The notes under the pieces are model-generated. The model saw only the letters and a list, made by a program, of their open reading frames with translations. It did no database searches and had not been told where the DNA came from. A program made the translations under genes and the position numbers. A stretch of 64,000 bases of DNA from Pseudomonadota bacterium (lineage in GTDB: Bacteria > Pseudomonadota > Alphaproteobacteria > Caulobacterales > Caulobacteraceae): NCBI GenBank assembly GCA_023456105.1, contig JAEYAO010000105.1:29195-93194 (forward strand), in the 5' to 3' direction. Shown in pieces: positions 26,387-36,368 of this stretch (the first letter of the stretch is position 1; each line of letters opens with the position of its first letter).

Positions 26387-27736
26387 CTAGCGCGGCGAGC
26401 GCGCGTAGAGGTCGGCCGAGGCGCGCTCCAGCAGAGCGGCGGGGTTCTCGCCTACGCCGAGCTGGGCGCAGCCGACGTCGAAGTCGACCACGAACGGCGA
26501 TCGGTCCGGTCCAGCGTCAAAGGCGGTGCAGCCGATCACCGCGGCGATCCGCTCGGCCGCCAGCCGCGCTTCGCCCGCGCGCGTGGCGGGCAGCGCCAGG
26601 GCGAAGACCTCGGGCGCTAGGCGGGCGGCGGTGTCCTCGACACGCACCAGGCGCGACACCATGGCCCCGATCTGCGGCAGGGCCCGATCAAGCCAGCCCC
26701 CGGTGCGGGACGCCACCACGCTGTCGCTCTGCCGCACGCGCAGCACGCAGACCGAGAGCGGGCGCTGGCGAAGGCGCGCGGCCTGGGCGACGCGAGTCAG
26801 GTGGGCGGCGAAAAGCTGCGGCGTGAACAGGCCGGTCGAGGCGTCGGTCAGCCCCGATCCGCGTACGCCGTCCAGCGCCCGACGCGTCACCTGCTGGCGA
26901 CGATGCGTGCGGGCGAGGCCCAGGATGCGGCCGGCGGTCTCGTCCTCGGGCGTATCGGAGGCGGCCACGTCGGCGAAGCCCCGCTGATAAAGCTCGCCCA
27001 GATCGATTTCGGCCCGACCGCGCAAATAGAGCACCAATGGGATATGATAGAGGCGGGTGTTGCGCTTCATGCCCGAGGCGATCGACAGCGCTGGCGCATG
27101 ATCATCGGCGCCCCACAGGACCGCCGCGTCAAAGGCGCTTTCGTGCAAATAGTCGAAGGCGGTGTAAGGCGTGGGGGCCGCCACCACCTCCGCGCCGCCG
27201 GCGGAAAGCGCGTTGGCGAGGGCGAGAAAGCGCCGATCGGCCGCGCCCGCCGCCAGGATGCGCAATGGACCGGCCGCCTCGTCCTCGATACGGCCCAGAG
27301 GTTCGCCGCGTTCGGCGAAGGTCAGCCGACGCAGGTGGAACTCCTCCTCGGCGATGGCGGCGCGTCCGAGTTGCTGAAGTCTCAGGGCCGCCTGCGCCGA
27401 GTGCGGCGTCGTGGACATGACGAGATCGGCGTCTGACTCTGCGTCTTCCGGCGCGCCGACCACCACGACAGGCAGGCGGCGGGGCTCGGCGGCCGCGCGA
27501 AAGGTCGCGATCACGCCAGGCGATAGCATCGCCGCATCGATGATGGCGGCTTCCAGCGGCAGGTCGGCGAGCGCGACGGCGGCCCCCTCGACGCTGTCCG
27601 ACAACACGGTGCGCCAGCCGAGGCCGTCCAGCCCGTAAGCCAGATCCGCCAGCCGGTCATCGACCGCCAGGACCAGCACGCGCGCGCTCGCGGGCGGGCT
27701 CTCGATGTCGGAGGCCTCTATCAATCTGGTCGTCAT
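26387..27736 (-). CDS. popA: PopA-like REC-REC-degenerate GGDEF protein (c-di-GMP receptor)
   Basis: A 449-residue protein built like PleD and PopA: receiver-like domain 1 (about 18-125), receiver-like domain 2 (157-275) and a GGDEF domain (295-447). The GGDEF active motif reads APEVF (374-378), so cyclase activity should be lost, while an RxxD inhibitory site (RVED, 365-368) stands exactly five residues before it, as needed to bind c-di-GMP. Caulobacter PopA has this pattern and delivers CtrA to ClpXP during the cell cycle. Start ATG 27736 (MTTRLIEAS) is preferred to ATG 27757. The identification rests on architecture, so a PleD-related paralogue is the alternative. Confidence 0.78.
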   Translation of the reverse strand: MTTRLIEASDIESPPASARVLVLAVDDRLADLAYGLDGLGWRTVLSDSVEGAAVALADLPLEAAIIDAAMLSPGVIATFRAAAEPRRLPVVVVGAPEDAESDADLVMSTTPHSAQAALRLQQLGRAAIAEEEFHLRRLTFAERGEPLGRIEDEAAGPLRILAAGAADRRFLALANALSAGGAEVVAAPTPYTAFDYLHESAFDAAVLWGADDHAPALSIASGMKRNTRLYHIPLVLYLRGRAEIDLGELYQRGFADVAASDTPEDETAGRILGLARTHRRQQVTRRALDGVRGSGLTDASTGLFTPQLFAAHLTRVAQAARLRQRPLSVCVLRVRQSDSVVASRTGGWLDRALPQIGAMVSRLVRVEDTAARLAPEVFALALPATRAGEARLAAERIAAVIGCTAFDAGPDRSPFVVDFDVGCAQLGVGENPAALLERASADLYARSPR

Positions 27737-27893
27737 CCGTGAACTGGCCGTCCGCATCTGAGCGCGAGCATAGCGAGCGCTTCCTTTACGAAGCAATGCC
27801 GTGGCCGACGTCCGGCCAATATGTCCCCAAGGCTTTGCGGCGGAGCGAATTGCGTTAGTTTGTCCGGCTGTTGCGCATCTCGCGGGGACCAGC
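27737..27893. promoter_or_regulatory. Divergent intergenic region popA / yihY
   Basis: 157 bases between the chosen starts of the leftward PopA-like gene and the rightward YihY gene. Upstream ATG (27757) and GTG (27801) starts are possible for the two genes and would shrink it. The part 27840-27880 is less GC-rich and could hold the yihY promoter, but no motif pair is convincing. Confidence 0.4.
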
Positions 27894-28823
27894 TTGTTTT
27901 TTGGACTAGGGGACGTCGCGCGGCTCGCCGGCCGGGCTTTCGCCCGCAGCTGGGGCCGCGACGTCATGCTCTATACGGGCGGGGTGTCGTTCTTCGCCCT
28001 GCTCGCGGTGTTTCCGGCGGTCGCGATCCTGATCGGCTTCTACAAGGCGGTGCTGTCGATCGGGCAGGTCAGCGAGCAGGCGTTCGCCCTGGCCGAGCTG
28101 ATGCCGCACGCGGCGCAGGGCATATTCCGTGAGGAGATCGGACGGCTCGCCAACGCCTCGGCGCGCACCGTGTCGGCTCAAAGCGCCTTCGCCGTCCTGG
28201 TCGGCGCCTACGCCGCGCACCGGGGGTTCAAGGCGCTGCTGGCCGGGCTGAACCTGATCCATGACGAAACGGAGCCGCACGGCTTCTTCAAGTTCAACCT
28301 CCTGGCCTTTTTCGTCGCGGTGTTCGCCTTTGTGCTGTTCACCGTGGTGTCGGGGTCGGTGGTCACCCTTCGAATCTTGGGGCATGCCTCGGGCGAGGGG
28401 TCGTTGATGGGGCTGGGCGTCCTGTTCGACGCCGTGGCGCCCTCGGCCGGACTGGTGGTCGGGCTGACGCTGCTCTACCGCTATGCCATGAGTCACCGGA
28501 CGCCGGTGGCCTGGCTTCCGGCGGTGGTGGGCGGCTCGGTCGCCACCCTGATGTCGGTGGTGTCGTCGTGGTTGTGCGCCATCTATGTGGAGCAGATCGC
28601 GCCGCTGGGGGCGACCTACGGCTCGGTCGGCGCGGTGGTGGTGCTGCTGATCTGGCTGTCTTGGAACGTCAACGCCGTCTTCTATGGCGGGGCCTTCGCC
28701 ACCGAGATGGAGATCGCGAAGGCTCGGGCGGCGGAGAAGGCGCGCGATCCCGAAGATTCGGTGGTCAGCTTTCCATCGCGCGGGCGTCTGGCGCAGGGCC
28801 GGGATCCCCGCACTCGACCGTGA
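27894..28823 (+). CDS. YihY/virulence factor BrkB family inner-membrane protein
   Basis: A six-helix membrane protein of unknown molecular role. The family core starts with AFARSWGRDVMLYTGGVSFFALLAVFPAVAILIG and continues through GAYAAHRGFKALLAGLN, several hydrophobic helices and ATYGSVGAVVVLLIWLSWNVNAVFYGG. Two starts are possible: GTG 27801, giving 340 residues with an atypical lead, or TTG 27894 with GGGGA just upstream, giving 309 residues that begin near the normal family start; I chose the second. The last 59 bases overlap the end of tusA on the other strand, so the charged tail after about residue 290 may be a recent extension. Confidence 0.85.
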   Translation: MFFGLGDVARLAGRAFARSWGRDVMLYTGGVSFFALLAVFPAVAILIGFYKAVLSIGQVSEQAFALAELMPHAAQGIFREEIGRLANASARTVSAQSAFAVLVGAYAAHRGFKALLAGLNLIHDETEPHGFFKFNLLAFFVAVFAFVLFTVVSGSVVTLRILGHASGEGSLMGLGVLFDAVAPSAGLVVGLTLLYRYAMSHRTPVAWLPAVVGGSVATLMSVVSSWLCAIYVEQIAPLGATYGSVGAVVVLLIWLSWNVNAVFYGGAFATEMEIAKARAAEKARDPEDSVVSFPSRGRLAQGRDPRTRP

Positions 28824-29031
28824 GCGTCAGCACACCCGCGTCCTCGGTGACCGACAGCAGGCGGCCGCCGCGCTGAGCGAGGAGGTGCGGCGCATCGATC
28901 CGCGCCATCGGGTCTGTCGCTAAAAGGATCAAACGATCGCCGGCCTGGGCCGCGCGCATCGCTTTCATCAGCTTCAGGGTCGGCACCGGACAGGCGTGGC
29001 CCCGCGCGTCGACGACGACGGGCGAACTCAC
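28765..29031 (-). CDS. tusA: TusA-like sulfurtransferase
   Basis: An 88-residue SirA/TusA/YeeD fold protein. It has the CPxP signature with the sulfur-carrying cysteine at C14 (GHACPVPTLKL) and the ATDPMARID strand. In E. coli TusA passes sulfur to TusBCD for 2-thiouridine in tRNA; related proteins serve other sulfur relays, so the partner is open. GTG 29031 overlaps the pncC stop as GTGA. The 3' end runs 59 bases into the convergent YihY gene. Confidence 0.87.
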   Translation of the reverse strand: MSSPVVVDARGHACPVPTLKLMKAMRAAQAGDRLILLATDPMARIDAPHLLAQRGGRLLSVTEDAGVLTLTVECGDPGPAPDARAMES

Positions 29032-29522
29032 GCGGCGGCGATCCGGGCGGCCAGCATATGCAACGCCTGCTCCACGCTGGCGAGACGCACACCCTCACGG
29101 CCGATGTCGCCGAACCGCGCGGCGTGGTGAACGACTCCGTCGGGGCCGGCCGCCGCGAAATGGACCAAGCCGACGGGCTTGTCCGCCGAGCCGCCGCCCG
29201 GCCCCGCGATCCCCGTCACCGCGACCGCAACCTGCGCCTGGGATCGTTGAAGCGCGCCTTCCGCCATAGCGCGGGCGACGGGTTCGGACACCGCGCCATG
29301 GACTCCGATCAGCGCGGCCGGAACCTCCAGCATCTGCGCCTTGGCTTCGTTGCTGTATGTGACGAAGCCGCGATCGACCACCGCGGACGAGCCCGCCACA
29401 CCGGTCAGCGCCCCCGCGACCAGGCCGCCGGTGCAGCTTTCGGCCGTGGCCAGCATCAGCCCCTTGGCCGCAGCCGTCTCGATCACGCGGTGGGCCAAAG
29501 CTTCAATGTCGTGCGGCGTCAT
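29028..29522 (-). CDS. pncC: Nicotinamide-nucleotide amidohydrolase PncC (CinA C-terminal domain)
   Basis: Deamidates nicotinamide mononucleotide to nicotinic acid mononucleotide, recycling NAD breakdown products. The 164-residue protein is the stand-alone CinA C-terminal domain with TAESCTGG (catalytic Ser region, near 27-33), YSNEAKAQML, GAVSEPVARAMAEGA and VTGIAGPGGGSADKPVG. ATG 29522 is the family start. Coupled to tusA by GTGA; the divergent spermidine synthase-like gene starts 39 bases away. Confidence 0.93.
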   Translation of the reverse strand: MTPHDIEALAHRVIETAAAKGLMLATAESCTGGLVAGALTGVAGSSAVVDRGFVTYSNEAKAQMLEVPAALIGVHGAVSEPVARAMAEGALQRSQAQVAVAVTGIAGPGGGSADKPVGLVHFAAAGPDGVVHHAARFGDIGREGVRLASVEQALHMLAARIAAA

Positions 29523-29561
29523 GGCCTTTCTTATCCGGGGCGATCCGGTCTAACCAGCCTC

Positions 29562-31847
29562 ATGACCGACGCGGCCCTTTCTCCAGCACCGGCAAGACGA
29601 CGGGGATCGCAGACGCGCGTGCTGTTCGCCGCCGCGATCTTCACCTCGGCGGCGCTGGTCTTCACCGTCCAGCCCATGGTGACCAAGCTGGTGCTGCCGA
29701 TGCTGGGCGGGTCGCCTTCGGTGTGGAACACCTCCATGGTGTTCTTTCAGGCGGCGCTACTGGTCGGCTACGCCTACGCCCACGGCCTGCAGCGGATGGG
29801 TTCGCTGAAGGCGCAGGCCGGCGTGCACCTGGCGCTTCTACTGGTCGCGGCGCTGTTTCTGCCGCTGAGGATCAGCGGCCTGCTGGGCGACCCCGATCCG
29901 AACGCGCCGATCGTCTGGCTGTTGGCGACGCTGGCGCTTTCGGTGGGCGCGCCGTTCGCGGTGCTGTCGGCGACGGCGCCCCTGATGCAGGCGTGGTTCG
30001 CGCGGCTGCGGGCGGGGCATGCGGACGGCGCCAACCCGTACGTTCTTTACGCCGCCTCCAACCTCGGCAGCTTTCTGGCCCTGCTCGCCTATCCGATCCT
30101 GATCGAGCCGCTGACGGCCCTGTCGGGCCAGCGGTGGGGGTGGAGCGGCGGCTACGGCCTGTTCGTGGTCATGGTCGCGGTGCTGGGCGCGGCGATCTGG
30201 AGACGGCGGGAGATCGCGGCGAGCGCGCCGGCGAGGCTGGCGGCCAGCCCGCCGATCCCCTGGCGCGAGAAGGGCGTGCTGGTGCTGCTGGCCGCCGCGC
30301 CCTCCAGCCTGATGCTGGGGGTCACGGCGCACCTGTCGGTGGATGTGGCGTCCGCGCCCTTCCTGTGGGTCGCGCCGCTCGCCCTGTATCTGCTGACCTT
30401 CGTGATCGCCTTTTCGGCCCGGCCGGTCATTCCGTTCGAGACGACCCTGGTGCTTTCGGCGGCGCTGGGCGCGGCGGTGGTCAGCATGGCGGCGTTCAAG
30501 ACCGGCGAGTGGGTGGTGCTGTTCGGCATGCACCTGCTGGCCTTCTTCTTTATCGCCTTGTTGTGCCATCAGCGACTGGCGCAGCGGCGTCCGGCGCCCG
30601 ACCGGTTGACCGAGTTCTTTCTGCTGCTGTCGCTGGGCGGTGTCGTGGGCGGCGCGTTCAACGCCCTGCTGGCGCCGGTGCTGTTCAATACGGTGTGGGA
30701 GTATCCGCTGGTGCTGGTCCTGGTCGGACTGGCGCGGCCCTGGGACAAGGGGGCGCTGAGCCGGGTCGAGATCGCGGCGATTGCGCTGGGCGCCGTCATC
30801 ATCCTGACCCCGCCGATCGCGCTGGAGATCATCCGCTATCAGCCCGACATCCGGGCGGTGCTGAGCAACCAGGCGCTGATCCACATCTCGCAGCTGGTGT
30901 TCGGCCTGGGCGCCATTTGCGCCTTTCTGGTGCGGGACCGCGCGCCGGTCTTCACCCTGATGCTGGCCATGCTGACGGCTTCGGCGCACCACATCCCGCG
31001 CGGCTATGAGTGGAACCTGTCGGAGCGCAGCTTCTTCGGCGTGATGCGCGTGGCGACGACCTATGACGCCAGACTGGGCGGCGACGTTCATGTGCTGATG
31101 CACGGCACCACGCTGCACGGCGCGCAGCCGACCTCGCCTGTGTCGCGCTGCTCGCCCACCCTCTACTACGCCACGGGCACGCCGCTGGGGCAGGCGGCGC
31201 TGAAGATCCAGGAGCGGCGTCCCAACGGTGCGAACATCGGCGTGGTCGGGCAGGGCTCGGGCGCCATGGCCGCCTACAAGCGGGCCGAGGATCGGCTGAC
31301 CTTTTTCGAGATCGACCCGATGATGGATCGGCTGTCGCGCGATCCGCGCTGGTTCACCTTCATCTCAGACTGCGCGGACGGGCCGGTGCGTACGGTGTTG
31401 GGCGATGCCCGTCTGACGCTGAACAAGGAGTCGGCGGGGTCGTACGACCTTCTGGTGATCGACGCCTTCTCCTCGGACGCGGTGCCGACGCACCTGCTGA
31501 CCACCGAGGCGATCGCCGGCTACCTGCGCCTGCTGCGGCCGGAGGGAGCGGTGGTGCTGCACCTGTCGAACCGCAATCTGGAGATCACCCTGCCGGCGTC
31601 GGCGGCGGCGCAGACGCTGAATGCGCCCAGCCTGCACCAGGTGTTCATCGAGGATCCGGCCCAGCCGGACATGTCCGAAGCCTCGACGGAGGCGCTGGTG
31701 ATCGCGCCGACGGAAGCCGGGCTCGCCGCCTTCCGCGCCGATCCGCGCTGGCGAACGCTCGCGCCGACCGAGGTGCGGCCCTGGACCGACGACTACGTCA
31801 ATCTGTTCGGCTCTCTGGTGCGCCAGATGCGCTATGCGGCGGGCTGA
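29562..31847 (+). CDS. Membrane protein with C-terminal spermidine synthase-like domain
   Basis: A 761-residue fusion. Residues about 20-480 are highly hydrophobic with a dozen or more predicted membrane helices (first [21 protein letters not shown]). The C-terminal 230 residues form a class I SAM-fold domain like spermidine synthase: [52 protein letters not shown]. Such proteins are widespread in proteobacteria and are not shown to make polyamines; the membrane part may transport or present a substrate. The start is ATG 29562; the open frame upstream lies over pncC. The last 16 bases overlap ispDF. Confidence 0.88.
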   Translation: MTDAALSPAPARRRGSQTRVLFAAAIFTSAALVFTVQPMVTKLVLPMLGGSPSVWNTSMVFFQAALLVGYAYAHGLQRMGSLKAQAGVHLALLLVAALFLPLRISGLLGDPDPNAPIVWLLATLALSVGAPFAVLSATAPLMQAWFARLRAGHADGANPYVLYAASNLGSFLALLAYPILIEPLTALSGQRWGWSGGYGLFVVMVAVLGAAIWRRREIAASAPARLAASPPIPWREKGVLVLLAAAPSSLMLGVTAHLSVDVASAPFLWVAPLALYLLTFVIAFSARPVIPFETTLVLSAALGAAVVSMAAFKTGEWVVLFGMHLLAFFFIALLCHQRLAQRRPAPDRLTEFFLLLSLGGVVGGAFNALLAPVLFNTVWEYPLVLVLVGLARPWDKGALSRVEIAAIALGAVIILTPPIALEIIRYQPDIRAVLSNQALIHISQLVFGLGAICAFLVRDRAPVFTLMLAMLTASAHHIPRGYEWNLSERSFFGVMRVATTYDARLGGDVHVLMHGTTLHGAQPTSPVSRCSPTLYYATGTPLGQAALKIQERRPNGANIGVVGQGSGAMAAYKRAEDRLTFFEIDPMMDRLSRDPRWFTFISDCADGPVRTVLGDARLTLNKESAGSYDLLVIDAFSSDAVPTHLLTTEAIAGYLRLLRPEGAVVLHLSNRNLEITLPASAAAQTLNAPSLHQVFIEDPAQPDMSEASTEALVIAPTEAGLAAFRADPRWRTLAPTEVRPWTDDYVNLFGSLVRQMRYAAG

Positions 31848-32986
31848 GGCGCGGGCAGTTCGATCGCGCAGACGGCCTGGGCGGCGAGGCCTTCGTTCCG
31901 CCCGGTAAAGCCCAGCCCTTCGGACGTAGTGGCCTTCACGCTGACGGCGTCCAGCGGCAGCTGAAGCAGATCGGCGATGCGCTCGCGCATGGCCAGCCGG
32001 TGTGGCTTCACCTTGGGCTGTTCGCAGATCAGGGTCACGTCGACATTGACGATCCGGCCGCCGCGCGCCGTGACCATGCCGGCCGCGTGCAGCAGGAACT
32101 GGTCGGAGGATGCGCCCTTCCACTTCGGATCGCTGGGCGGGAAGTGATCGCCGATGTCGCCCTCGGCCAAGGCGCCCAGGATGGCGTCGGTCAGGGCGTG
32201 GAGACCCGCGTCCGCATCCGAATGACCGATCAGCGTCTGGTCGTGCGGCACCTCGATCCCGCACAGCCACACAGATCCGCCCGGTCCCCAGCGATGCACG
32301 TCATAGCCCGAGCCGATGCGGGTCTGGCGGGGGATCAGGGCTTCGGCCACGGCGAAATCCTCAGGGTAGGTGAGTTTGAGCAGGCGGGTATCGCCCTCGA
32401 TCAGTCGGACGGTTCCGCCGGCGGCCTGAACCACCGACGCCTCATCGGTAGGCGGCTCGGAGCGGGGCCAGGCGGCGTAGGCGCGCTCGATGACGCCGCG
32501 GCGAAAGGCTTGGGGCGTTTGGGCGCGCCACAGGCTTGCGCGATCCACGGCGCCCGCCATCACGCCGTCCGCATCCCCTCGACGCAAGCTGTCGGCGACG
32601 GCCAGGGCGGGCAGGGCGCCGTCGGCGTGGTCCAGCGCCCTGATCAAGCCCTCGATGATGTCCCGGGACAGAAGCGGGCGCGCCGCATCGTGGATCAGCA
32701 CGGCTGCATCGGGCGCGCAGGTCAGCGCCGCCAGGCCAGAACGGACGGAATCGGCGCGCTCGATCCCGCCTGCGACAGCTCTCCACCCCGCCAGGCCGTG
32801 CAGCGCCTGCGCCATGCGCGCCTCGTCGCCGGGCGCGACAACGACCACGATTTCGCCGGCGCCCGCGCCCTGAAGAGCCTCCACCGACCAGCGCACAACG
32901 GGCTTGCCGGCCAGCAGCCGATACTGCTTGTCGCCGCCCGCGCGCGAGCCCGAGCCCGCCGCGACCACAATGGCTGAAAAGGTCAT
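31832..32986 (-). CDS. ispDF: Bifunctional IspD/IspF isoprenoid enzyme
   Basis: Two steps of the MEP isoprenoid pathway in one 384-residue chain. The IspD part (1-225) transfers CMP to methylerythritol phosphate: [16 protein letters not shown] and HDAARPL. The IspF part (about 228-384) forms the cyclodiphosphate: [12 protein letters not shown] with zinc ligands D and [34 protein letters not shown] and the C-terminal [11 protein letters not shown]. The fusion is normal for alphaproteobacteria. It starts 65 bases from divergent dusB and ends inside the tail of the convergent membrane synthase gene. Confidence 0.96.
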   Translation of the reverse strand: MTFSAIVVAAGSGSRAGGDKQYRLLAGKPVVRWSVEALQGAGAGEIVVVVAPGDEARMAQALHGLAGWRAVAGGIERADSVRSGLAALTCAPDAAVLIHDAARPLLSRDIIEGLIRALDHADGALPALAVADSLRRGDADGVMAGAVDRASLWRAQTPQAFRRGVIERAYAAWPRSEPPTDEASVVQAAGGTVRLIEGDTRLLKLTYPEDFAVAEALIPRQTRIGSGYDVHRWGPGGSVWLCGIEVPHDQTLIGHSDADAGLHALTDAILGALAEGDIGDHFPPSDPKWKGASSDQFLLHAAGMVTARGGRIVNVDVTLICEQPKVKPHRLAMRERIADLLQLPLDAVSVKATTSEGLGFTGRNEGLAAQAVCAIELPAPQPAA

Positions 32987-33051
32987 GTCGGCCTTCTAGG
33001 CGGCGCGGTCGAGCTTGACGAGGGGGCGCGAAGGAGGGCGAAGAGGCGCGC

Positions 33052-34107
33052 ATGACCTCATCCCTTCAGATCGGCGACGTGACGATCCCCGGCCGCGTGC
33101 TGATGGCGCCGATGACCGGCGTGACCGACCTGCCCTTCCGTCAGGTCGCCTCGCGGCTGGGCGCCGCCTATGTGGCGACCGAGATGGTGGCCTCTGCCGA
33201 GCTGGCGCGGGGACGGCCGGACGTGGTGCGGCGCGCAGCGGTGGGCGAGGGGCTGCCGCTGACGGTGATCCAGCTGGTCGGGCGCGACCCGGAGGCGATG
33301 GCGGAGGGTGCGCGGATAGCCGAGGCCGCCGGCGCCGACATCGTCGACCTGAATTTCGGCTGCCCCGCCAAGGAGGTCACCGGCGTCGCCTCCGGCTCGG
33401 CCCTGATGCGCACGCCCGACCTCGCACGGCGGATCATGGAGGCGGTGGTCGGCGCGACTGCGCGGCCCGTGACGGTCAAGATGCGGCTCGGCTGGGACGA
33501 CGACAGCCGCAACGCGCCCGAGCTCGCGCGCGCGGCCGAGACGATCGGCGTGAAGGCGGTGACCGTGCACGGCCGCACCCGCAAGCAGTTCTACACTGGT
33601 CTGGCGGATTGGGACGCGGTGGGCGAGGTCAAGGCCGCGGTGTCCATCCCCGTGATCGTCAACGGCGACATCCTGACGGCGGAGGATGCGCGCGAGGCGC
33701 TGAGCCGCTCGGGCGCCGACGCCCTGATGCTGGGGCGCGGAGTCTATGGCCGACCGTGGCTGGCGTCGCATCTGGATCAGGCGCTGATCGACGAAACGCG
33801 GCTGCGTGAGCCGGATCGGGAGGAGCGGCTGGGCATCGTGGTCGAGCATCTGCGCGCCTCTGTCGCCTTCTACGGCCTGCCGCTGGGTCTGAAGATGTTC
33901 CGCAAGCACCTGGGCTGGTACATCGAGCAGGCGCCGTGGCCTGAAGGCGCCGCCGACCGACGCGCGGCCAAGGCCTCGCTCTGCCGGCTGGAAACGCCCG
34001 GCGAGGTGGAGGCCGCGCTTTCGGCGCTCTGGCGGCAAGAAATGGCGCAAACGCGCAACTCTGCTGTTGAAAGCGGGCAACAGGTGTCGGAAACTGCCAT
34101 GGCATGA
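33052..34107 (+). CDS. dusB: tRNA-dihydrouridine synthase (DusB/NifR3)
   Basis: FMN-dependent enzyme that reduces uridines in the tRNA D-loop. The 351-residue protein has [14 protein letters not shown] (near 19-32), the active-site cysteine region [45 protein letters not shown] and [19 protein letters not shown] lies before the start. The stop overlaps the ntrY start (ATGA). In many alphaproteobacteria this gene (nifR3) leads the ntrBC-ntrYX operon; here ntrY follows directly. Confidence 0.95.
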   Translation: MTSSLQIGDVTIPGRVLMAPMTGVTDLPFRQVASRLGAAYVATEMVASAELARGRPDVVRRAAVGEGLPLTVIQLVGRDPEAMAEGARIAEAAGADIVDLNFGCPAKEVTGVASGSALMRTPDLARRIMEAVVGATARPVTVKMRLGWDDDSRNAPELARAAETIGVKAVTVHGRTRKQFYTGLADWDAVGEVKAAVSIPVIVNGDILTAEDAREALSRSGADALMLGRGVYGRPWLASHLDQALIDETRLREPDREERLGIVVEHLRASVAFYGLPLGLKMFRKHLGWYIEQAPWPEGAADRRAAKASLCRLETPGEVEAALSALWRQEMAQTRNSAVESGQQVSETAMA

Positions 34108-36356
34108 CGGACACGCCCGCAGTCGTGACTTCTGAGGCCGACGCCGATCTGGCGCACGGGTCGTTCTGGGGTCGACTGCAGCACGGGCGGGCTCGCAACG
34201 CCTTCGCAGCCGCCTATGCGGTGGCGGCCCTGGTGACCGCCGCCAGCATCTGGCTGTTCGCCGTCGCGCCCAGCGCCTCGGGCGGCGCGCGGGCGGCGGC
34301 CGGCGACATCGTGCTGTACGTGCTGTTCGCCAATCTTGTCTTGATCGGCGTGCTGGCGGCCCTGCTTGGACGGCGCGTGCTGGCCCTGGCGAGGAGCCGG
34401 CAGGAGGCGGGAGCGCGGCTGCACCTGCGCTTTGTGGCCTTGTTCTCCGCCGTGGCCGTCGCGCCGGCCATCCTGATCGCCCTGATCTTCGGCATGTTGG
34501 TCAACCGTGGTGTCGACCAGTGGTTCAGCCAGAACGTCCAGGCCTCGGTCGAGAACGGAGCCGAGATCGGGCGGGCCTATATCGGCGACGTGTCCGCCGC
34601 CATGGATGCCGACCTCCTGACCATCGCGGACCAGCTGGACAGTGCCCGTCCGCTGTTCGAACAACGCATCCAGTTTTCGGATGCGCTGGCCCAGGTCGGG
34701 CAGATCTTCGGCTATCCGGCGATCTACATCCTGAACGGGGAAGGCGAGGTGCTGGCGCGGGGCGAGCAGCCCGGCGCGCCGCCTTACCTGTCCCCGCCGC
34801 GTTCTGAGCTGGAGGCCGCGGCCGAGGGAGGCAAGCCGCCGCAGCAGGTGACGCAGAACCCGGACACCGTCCGTTCGATCATCGCCTTGCCCGCTTATGG
34901 CGACGCCTATCTCTATCTGGTGCGGCCGCTGCGCGACGGGCTGATCGCGCGGATGAACGACTCCAGCCGGTCCATTCAGGCCTATCGCGAGGCGCAGGAC
35001 AGCCGCGCCCTGATCCAGACCGTGTTTGCGCTCAGCTATCTGGAGACGGCGCTGCTGGTTCTGGTCGGGGCGGTGTGGCTGGGGATGTCGGCCGCGAGCG
35101 CGATTTCGGCGCCGATAGGACGGCTGGTGCGGGCGGCCGACCAGGCGGCCGGCGGCGACCTGACCGTGCGGGTGGAGGACGGCGGCGCGCCCGCCGAGAT
35201 CGCCGACCTGTCGCGCGCCTTCAACCGCATGACCGAAGACCTGCAGGCCCAGCAAAGCGCGCTCAAGGCCGCAGGCGACGAGGCCAAGGATCGCAGCCGC
35301 TTCATCGAGACCGTGCTGTCGGGGGTCTCAGCGGGCGTGATCGGGCTGGACCGCCATGGCCGCATCTCGGCCATCAACGACAGCGCCCGCCAACTGCTGG
35401 CCATCCCCGAAGGGGAGGTGCACGGCCAGCCTCTGGCGACCCTTTCGCCCGAACTGAGCGATCTGGTGGGGCGGGCCGAGGCGCACATCGAAGAGGATAT
35501 CGACGTCAGCCGCGACGGCGAGACCCGGCGCCTGCGTGTGCGCATCGAAGGCGGCTTCGGCGGCGAAATGGTGCTGACGTTCGACGACATCACCCGCCTG
35601 GTCACGGCACAGCGCAACGCCGCCTGGCGTGACGTGGCCCGCCGCATCGCCCACGAGATCAAGAACCCGCTGACGCCGATCCAGCTGTCGGCCGAGCGGT
35701 TGAAACGTCGCTATCGGCCCCAGGTCGGCGACGACGTGGAGGTCTTCGACCGCTGCACGGACACCATCATCCGCCAGGTGGGGGACATCGGGCGGATGGT
35801 GGACGAGTTTTCGTCCTTTGCGCGGATGCCCGCCCCGCGCTTTGCGCGTGAGGATCCGGCCGAGCTTTTGCGTCAGGCGGTGTTCGCGCAACGCGTGGCG
35901 AGCCCCGATGTGGCGCTGCAGCTCGTCGAGCCGCTGCCGATCGCGGTTCTGCACTGCGACGGCCGCATGGTTGGTCAGGCGCTGGTCAACATCCTGAAGA
36001 ACGCTGGCGAAGCGGTGATGGCGCGACGTGCTGTCGACAACCACGCAGACGGCGGCGTCGTCGCCTCACTGGTCGTCGAAAGCGGTGCGGCCGTGTTCGT
36101 GATCGAGGACGACGGCGTCGGCCTGCCGTCGCGCGATCGCGACCGCCTGACCGAACCCTATGTCACCACGCGCGAGAAGGGCACGGGCCTCGGCCTGGCC
36201 ATCGTCAAGCGCATCTGCGAGGACCACGGCGGCGAGCTGAAGCTGGCCGATGCCGAGACCTTCGGCGGCGCGCGCGTGTGCCTGATCTTCCCCCTGCAAC
36301 CCACCGGCGTCGCCGGCGACCCGGCGCCCGCCCGCGCCCTGGTCGCGGCTGAATAG
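34104..36356 (+). CDS. ntrY: Nitrogen-regulation sensor histidine kinase NtrY
   Basis: A 750-residue membrane histidine kinase. Three N-terminal helices (about 30-130) and a fourth near 310-335 flank a sensing region. HAMP (about 335-390), a PAS domain (395-490) and the kinase core follow: phospho-acceptor H517 in [15 protein letters not shown]-box [11 protein letters not shown]1 DDGVGLP, G2 GTGLGLAIV. The partner is NtrX, encoded 12 bases downstream. NtrYX responds to nitrogen, redox or envelope conditions in different alphaproteobacteria, so the signal here is open. Coupled to dusB by ATGA. Confidence 0.95.
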   Translation: MTDTPAVVTSEADADLAHGSFWGRLQHGRARNAFAAAYAVAALVTAASIWLFAVAPSASGGARAAAGDIVLYVLFANLVLIGVLAALLGRRVLALARSRQEAGARLHLRFVALFSAVAVAPAILIALIFGMLVNRGVDQWFSQNVQASVENGAEIGRAYIGDVSAAMDADLLTIADQLDSARPLFEQRIQFSDALAQVGQIFGYPAIYILNGEGEVLARGEQPGAPPYLSPPRSELEAAAEGGKPPQQVTQNPDTVRSIIALPAYGDAYLYLVRPLRDGLIARMNDSSRSIQAYREAQDSRALIQTVFALSYLETALLVLVGAVWLGMSAASAISAPIGRLVRAADQAAGGDLTVRVEDGGAPAEIADLSRAFNRMTEDLQAQQSALKAAGDEAKDRSRFIETVLSGVSAGVIGLDRHGRISAINDSARQLLAIPEGEVHGQPLATLSPELSDLVGRAEAHIEEDIDVSRDGETRRLRVRIEGGFGGEMVLTFDDITRLVTAQRNAAWRDVARRIAHEIKNPLTPIQLSAERLKRRYRPQVGDDVEVFDRCTDTIIRQVGDIGRMVDEFSSFARMPAPRFAREDPAELLRQAVFAQRVASPDVALQLVEPLPIAVLHCDGRMVGQALVNILKNAGEAVMARRAVDNHADGGVVASLVVESGAAVFVIEDDGVGLPSRDRDRLTEPYVTTREKGTGLGLAIVKRICEDHGGELKLADAETFGGARVCLIFPLQPTGVAGDPAPARALVAAE

Positions 36357-36368
36357 GAGCGAGACCTG

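Noticed and set aside
26387..27736. Active diguanylate cyclase
   Set aside because: The GGDEF motif is replaced by APEVF, so catalysis is not expected. It was kept as a receptor-type protein instead.
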